Shown here: piece by piece, positions 53,039 through 58,001 of the stretch
How positions within the stretch are numbered: position 1 is the stretch's first letter
Layout: every line of letters begins with the position of its first letter
Assembly: GCA_002470645.1 (NCBI GenBank)
Contig: DKNE01000010.1
Span: forward strand, 1 to 58,001
DNA length: 58,001 bases
Source of the DNA: Patescibacteria group bacterium UBA7396
Lineage (GTDB): Bacteria; Patescibacteriota; Gracilibacteria; BD1-5; UBA6164
Reading direction: 5' to 3'
Made by a program: the position numbers and the translations under genes
The notes under the pieces: model-generated
Seen by the model: only the letters and a program-made list of their open reading frames with translations
Told to the model about the DNA's origin: nothing
Database searches by the model: none

Positions 53039-53473
53039 ATGTTTAAATTATTTTGAGTTTCATCAGAACAAAATACTGCACCTGATTTAGAAGTGGAAGT
53101 TTTAGAGTCAAAAGAGGAGATTATTGATGAAGAAGTTTGACAAGTTGCGCTGGATGTATTAGAAACAGAAAATGAAATTTTTATTGTTGCTCCAATAGCA
53201 TGAGTAGAACAAGATCAAATAGATCTTTCTATTAATAAAACAATTCTTACTTTAAAAGGAACGAGAGAAAAAACCCAAGAATACTCTTTTGAATGAGTTA
53301 CTTTAAGAAATAGTGAATGTTTTTGGGGAAAGTTTGTGAGAAATGTGATACTTCCTGAAAATCTTGCGTTAAATAAAATTAAAGCTTATATGCAAAATAA
53401 TCTTTTAGTGATTACTATTCCAAAGTTAAAATTTGATTCAAAAGCTATAAAAATTAATAAAATGGAATGATAA
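53039..53473 (+). CDS. Hsp20-family small heat-shock protein
   Basis: 144 residues. An acidic N-terminal tail leads into an alpha-crystallin-like domain: VALDVLETENEIFIVAPIAG, VEQDQIDLSINKTILTLKGT, REKTQEYSFEGVTLRNSECF, WGKFVRNVILPENLALNKIK, AYMQNNLLVITIPKLK. The terminal I-x-I/V motif is present as IKINK. Prevents protein aggregation. Followed by a small YtxH-like gene. Confidence 0.82.
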
Positions 53474-53499
53474 AAAAACTTATTCTTTTACTTATCTAT

Positions 53500-53742
53500 A
53501 TGTTTTCAAAAAATAAAAAAATTAATTATTGAGCAAAAAAAGTTGATAAAATAGTTACAACAGTAATTATTGGTTCAGCAATAGCTTCAATTTTCTGATT
53601 ATCGCAAACAAAAAAATGAAGAGAAATTTCTCGTGATATTACAGATAGAGTTTCTCCTGTAGTCAATCAATCTTCAAAAAAAGCTCTTTCAGTATTTGGA
53701 AGAACAATAGCTTTTTTAGTTTGAATATTTTCTAAAAAATAA
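53500..53742 (+). CDS. small YtxH-like membrane protein
   Basis: 80 residues: basic N-terminus (MFSKNKKINYGAKKVDK), one membrane segment (IVTTVIIGSAIASIFGLSQT), then a helical tail (KGREISRDITDRVSPVVNQS) and a second hydrophobic end. Similar in layout to YtxH/general-stress proteins, which often lie near Hsp20. Function unknown. Confidence 0.6.
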
Positions 53743-53745
53743 TTT

Positions 53746-54480
53746 ATGAATATAATTTTTAAAAGAATTTGTACCATAATTATTTTACATGGAATATTTT
53801 GATTATATGTCTATGCTGATGAAAGTAACTCTTTTGTTGTTTCAGATCTTTGTCAATATAAATCAGAATTTGAACAATGTCTTGACGCAAATAAAGATTG
53901 ATCAACAAGAACAATAGAAGATTTTGTGTGTTTAGCAAGTAATAATCATTTTGAAGTGATGGCTCAGATTATTCTTGATAAAGAATTTAAAAAAATTGAT
54001 AAAGAAGTCGATGAGTATTTTCAAAATTTAGAAGATAATAAAAGTTATTATTTTGGGAAAAATTCAAAAGAACCTTTTACTAATGCTATTGATTTAATAG
54101 AAAGTAAATTTGATATATATGGAGATTTTTGAATGAAATATGCGTGAGTTTGTTGAGCTACCTCAACACAATGAGTTTTACAAAAAACACTCAATTGTTT
54201 TTGATGAAAAATGCCTTCAGATGAATCAACAAGATTTTTTTTATCTGATACATCTTGTAAAAATCTTATTCAAACCAAATTGGAAGTAAATAAACAAGTA
54301 GCGTATGATGTTTTAAAACTAAATAAACATCAAATCAAAAAAGATGAAGATAAGCTTTATATGCAAAATGAAAGAAATAAGTATGATAAATTATTAGAAA
54401 TTATCATGGTAAATGTTTGATATTTAGAAAGAATATGGAAAAAATGGCCATCAAAAACTAAAAGTGCAAAATGAAATTAA
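53746..54480 (+). CDS. exported hypothetical protein
   Basis: 244 residues with a signal peptide (MNIIFKRICTIIILHGIFGL, cleavage near YADES). The body is helical with paired cysteines: SDLCQYKSEFEQCLD, FVCLASNNHF, YAGVCGATSTQGVLQKTLNC, SDTSCKNL, suggesting disulfides formed by the VKOR pathway. It is 3 bases downstream of the YtxH-like gene. No family recognised. Confidence 0.6.
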
Positions 54481-54512
54481 AAAAAATCATTCTTAAGAAT
54501 GATTTTTTTTAA
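54481..54512 (+). terminator. terminator after the exported gene
   Basis: AAAAAATCATTCTT and AAGAATGATTTTTT palindrome with T-run. Confidence 0.8.
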
Positions 54513-54709
54513 TTTCATTTTATTTTAGATAGGAGTTTTTTGCCATCATCTTAATATATAAAGATTTAGTTGTTGTAAAATTATGGTGGTTCTATAATTA
54601 ATAGTTACTATAATATATAGATATTTGTTATAGAAAGATATAAAAAATAAAAATTTACTTTTTTATAAAAATATATAAGCTACAACATATTAAAAATAAA
54701 GAAAAACTT

Positions 54710-55507
54710 ATGCAAGAAATAATACAAAGATACAATATTAAAGCTAAAAAATCATTAGGTCAGAATTTTTTGATGAATGAATCTGTTTTAAACCAAATAG
54801 TTGAAATTACGTCTATTCAAGATGCTAATATTATTGAAGTATGACCTGGTTTTTGAGCACTTACTACAAAAATATTATTCAATAAACCTCAAACTTTAAC
54901 ATTGGTTGAATTAGACACAACTATGATAGATATTTTAAATGATAGAATACAATTAGGAGAGATTAACATAAAATGAATAGAATTTGAAATAATAAACCAA
55001 GATATTTTAAAATATACTCCCGAATATATAGATTATAAAGTAATAGCAAATATACCTTATTATATAACATCTCCAATTTTATATCACTTTCTTTATGAAG
55101 TTCCATATAAACCATTACATATGATTATTTTAATGCAAAAAGAAGTATGAGAAAGAATAGTTTCAAAAAAATCATCAGTATTATCACTTTTTGTTCAAAA
55201 AAAGTGTACAGTTACAGAGAAAATTTTTGTTCCAGCAAAATATTTTTCTCCTTCTCCCAAAGTAGATTCATCAGTACTTTTTTTTGAAAAGCACGAGAAA
55301 TATAATGAAGTAAATGATGAACTTTTTTTAGCCTTTATAAAGGCAGCATTTTCTAATCCTAGAAAAAAAATGATAAATAATTTAGCACAATTTTGATATG
55401 ATAAAGATTATATTACTCTCATGTTAGATAAGTTAGATTATAATCAAAATACTCGTGCAGAAGAGCTTTGAATAGAAGATTTTATTACTTTGATAAAAAG
55501 TATATAA
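54710..55507 (+). CDS. rsmA: 16S rRNA dimethyladenosine transferase
   Basis: 265 residues. KSLGQNFLMN (near 14-23), motif I IIEVGPGFGALT (glycines partly TGA), LVELDTTM, NQDILKYTP and motif IV NIPYYITSPIL. C-terminal part: VPAKYFSPSPKVDSSVL and AAFSNPRKKMINNL, family-specific. Also known as KsgA; dimethylates A1518 and A1519 of 16S rRNA. Confidence 0.95.
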
Positions 55508-55576
55508 AATACTTGACATTCTTGAAAAATAGTTATAAAATAATATAAAAAATTTATTTTTTTAATTTTACTTTGT

Positions 55577-58001
55577 ATGTGAATGAATAATTCAGAAAGA
55601 AAAGAAGGGTATGTTAGATTATGAAATGTAGCAATTTTTAAAGATATTGTTGCACAAAGAGCGTTCACTGCGGCAGCAGTAGCAACAGCTTTATCTGCGT
55701 GATCAGTTTATGCTCAAGAAACATTAGATTTACCTGATGAAATTTTAGAAAAAATAACAGTTGTACAACAACAACCTACTTGAAGTCAAATGAGTATTGC
55801 GACCTTTTCTTGAAGATTTGTTCTAGAAAAATTAGGAAATGGGAATGTAAATGTTTATAATGGAAGTAAATTATTATATACAATTTGAGCTGATACAAAT
55901 ACAAATTATTCTCAAAAAAAACAACAAGAAGCTGGAACAAATTTTAATTTTAAACCAGGTCCACAATGAGTTTGAATTCAAGGGCAAACATCTTCAGGGG
56001 CTATTTTTTCAGCCAATGTATGAAAATACTGACAACATTGAGGTGCTTTAGATTTATGATTTGCGTCAGAAGTTACTTCAAATACAGCAATCGCTTTAAA
56101 TGCTGAAGTTGGCCCAAAGTTACAAAGATTATTAACGACATTATGATTTGGTTTTGAAAATTGAGTTTTGATGTTTTCAGCGGAACACCTATGAGTAAAA
56201 AATAAATTTCAATTCTCTAGTTGAGAAGTTGAACAAATGGTAAGACAAAATAGTTTATGATCTACATTAAAAATTTATTTTACAGATGAGATAGTAAAAT
56301 CTTTAGAAGTATCATGATATATTACTAAAGCACAAAGTTATCAACTTGCTAATAAAGAATATGTAGTGAATAATGAAACTTTATTTGCTATATATGATAA
56401 TTTTAGAAATATTGCCTGAGGAGAGAAAAAATGAGTTCAAGCAAAATTAAATTTTGATGTTTCAAAAAATTGAAAACTTTCTTTATGATTGAACTATGAA
56501 TCTCTTGAACATGATATGAAATATTCTCAAAGAAAAACTCATACACAACTTTGAGCTGTTGTTTGATATTCTCATGATTTTTGATCTTGAGTAAAGGCAG
56601 ACGTAAATTTTAAAACATGAATTACATCAACAGATGTTGAATTATGACTTTCTAAGAACTTAGATAATGGTTCAAATGTATGAGTGATAGTGCGTCATAG
56701 TCATGGAAGAAATTGAGTGGAAGATAATACATATGTATGAATACAATATACTATACCATTTTGATGAAAAAATTCATCAAAACCAGCAACTCATAGAGTA
56801 TCTCAAGAAAAACCAGCAAAATATTCTCAATTTTCTCATAAACCTTCTCAAGTTTCTCGTCTAGTTCAAGATGTTGTTTCTCAAAATAAATCTTTTAGAA
56901 GCTCAAATACCATTCATGTGGTTGACCAAAAAAGCCAAAGAATTTTAGAGATAGACAAGACCCAAGTTCCTGAATGAGTGTCATTTTTAAATGAACAATG
57001 AGATATGACTATTAATCATAAAATAGCATCTATAAATAGTATTTTAAAAAACGGGTCTGCATTTTCTAATTCTTGAGAGTTTCAACTTGTTTGAGAAAGT
57101 TTTGTTATTAAACCAAGAAGTTTTACAGAACCGGCAAAAGGAACAATAGATAATTATCAAATCAATCTTTCAAAGGTAGGAGGAGGTTTTATTAATGTTA
57201 CTATAGAGGTAAAATCGGGTTCTATTATTATTTCAAAAATATTAGTACAAGAAGTTGATACTGTTGATAAAACAACATTAAATACTATTATTTCACAGGC
57301 CCAGTCAAAAAAACAGACAGATTATACTCCAAATAGTTGGGCTCATTTTCTTACTGTTTTAAACACAGCAATAGCAGTGAGAGATAATACTACTTCAAAT
57401 CAATCAGATATTGATAAAGCATCTTTAGATTTAGATACTGCTATGAAAAAATTACAAGAAAAAGCTAATTTCTCAGTTCTTAGTGCAAAATTACAAGAAG
57501 CTCAAAATATATTTAATACTTGAACATGAAAGTATACTCCGGAGTCACTAGTAAATTTACAACAAGCAATTATTGTTGCTCAAACGACTTTATCAAATCT
57601 GAATTCAACACAAACAGAAGTTGATAATGTGATTACATTATTAGACTGAGCAATAAAGTCTTTGCAAGAAGTAGTTCAAGCAGTTCTCCCGACATCAAAT
57701 TTTGCAAGTGGAAGTGTAACGAAATTAACAACAGATGGAGCGTTTACCAATACATTTACAACAAATTCACCATGAGCAGTGACGTATAGTTCAAGTAATA
57801 CTGCGGTAGCGACTGTAAATGCAAGTACATGATTAGTAACGATAGTATGAGTATGAAATGCTACCATAACAGCAAATCAAGCAGCAGCACTATGATTTAC
57901 AGCCGATACAGATAGTTATAGTTTGACAGTAAATACAGTAGTTGTATGACCAGTTCTCCCGACATCAAATTTTGCAAGTGGAAGTGTAACGAAATTAACA
58001 A
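55577..58001 (+). CDS. large surface protein, inverse-autotransporter-like (partial, runs off the window)
   Basis: At least 808 residues; the C-terminus lies beyond 58001. Start at ATG 55577 followed by TGA (Gly); 55583 is an alternative. An extended signal peptide (KDIVAQRAFTAAAVATALSA, cleavage near VYAQ) is followed by about 360 residues of alternating amphipathic strands with many glycines, e.g. SLGLNYESLEHDMKY, TQLGAVVGYSHDFGSGVKAD, VNFKTGITSTDVELGLSKNL, ending YVGIQYTIPFGG. This resembles an outer-membrane beta-barrel. Then come a linker, an FIVAR-like helical part (LSAKLQEAQNIFNTG) and Big_2 Ig-like repeats (LPTSNFASGSVTKLT, VTYSSSNTAVATVNASTG). The barrel-then-Ig layout is that of intimin/invasin (type Ve). 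Confidence 0.7.
57681..58001 (+). repeat. 270-bp repeats encoding Ig-like Big_2 domains
   Basis: The sequence from 57681 (CAGTTCTCCCGACATCAAAT onward) recurs identically at 57951 and stays identical for the 51 bases to the window end: period 270 bp, 90 codons. More copies probably follow beyond the window. Confidence 0.9.

Noticed and set aside
57676..57867. Minus-strand ORF of 63 residues
   Set aside because: It is a shadow of the Big_2 repeat region of the surface protein.
1..58001. tRNA, rRNA and CRISPR arrays
   Set aside because: No cloverleaf with a GGTTCAAATCC-type arm outside coding regions, no rRNA core and no regularly spaced direct repeats were seen. In particular, no tRNA-Gly(UCA) is in this window.

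Overview
The window comes from an AT-rich bacterium that reads UGA as glycine (genetic code 25). This code is known from the candidate phyla Absconditabacteria (SR1) and Gracilibacteria (BD1-5) of the Patescibacteria/CPR. In-frame TGA falls at invariant glycines of many proteins, for example the RecA P-loop, the DnaK N-terminus, the YidD GGYDP motif, both glycines of an esterase GFSQG box and the DTSG motif of RluA synthases. No recognised gene needs TGA as a stop; they end in TAA or less often TAG. Most genes have no visible Shine-Dalgarno sequence. With UGA read as Gly, fragmented reading frames merge into about 70 genes that fill nearly the whole window. I cannot separate SR1 from Gracilibacteria from this window alone.

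Layout. 1-2.7 kb (minus): rplA, then rpsT-infC-rpmI-rplT-yidD. 2.8-5.4 kb (minus): an accessory patch of ankyrin, WG-repeat and DUF805/SHOCT proteins plus a small membrane gene broken by a 32-bp tandem duplication, next to a 7-bp microsatellite. 5.4-6.3 kb: an interleaved palindromic element and a PIN-domain toxin/antitoxin pair. 6.4-13.4 kb (minus): pheT, a methyltransferase, recA, a zinc ribbon, a DnaQ-like exonuclease, a sigma-region-4/HARE-HTH-like regulator and a membrane protein. 13.6-17.7 kb (plus): pilin-like genes, an RluA synthase and two unknowns. 17.7-23 kb: dnaK with a CIRCE operator, holB-like, a prepilin-propeller fusion and VKOR. 23.2 kb: an anomalous small ORF with no stop before its terminator. 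23.4-25.5 kb: glycosyltransferases. 25.5-26.8 kb: a decayed insertion element and a T-box-like leader in front of aspS. 29-36 kb: exported proteins including a GH12-like endoglucanase. 36-43.6 kb: trxA, hrcA, trpS, an HD hydrolase and a peptidoglycan amidase. 44-49 kb: a photolyase-like radical SAM enzyme and a VirD4/TraG-type ATPase. 49.3-55.5 kb: recO, a second RluA, pilC-like, hsp20 and rsmA. 55.6 kb to the end: a large surface protein with a possible beta-barrel N-terminus followed by Ig-like repeats.

The genes combine core translation and repair functions with a type IV pilus-like apparatus (prepilins, PilC-like protein, GspE-N-like protein, VKOR), wall- and polysaccharide-active enzymes, and adhesins. 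This fits a small host-attached or predatory cell. The most unusual items are the inverse-autotransporter-like protein at the right end, the non-stop small ORF at 23.2 kb, the T-box-like leader of aspS, the interleaved palindrome family (5.5 and 26.4 kb) and a putative L1 operator in front of rplA.
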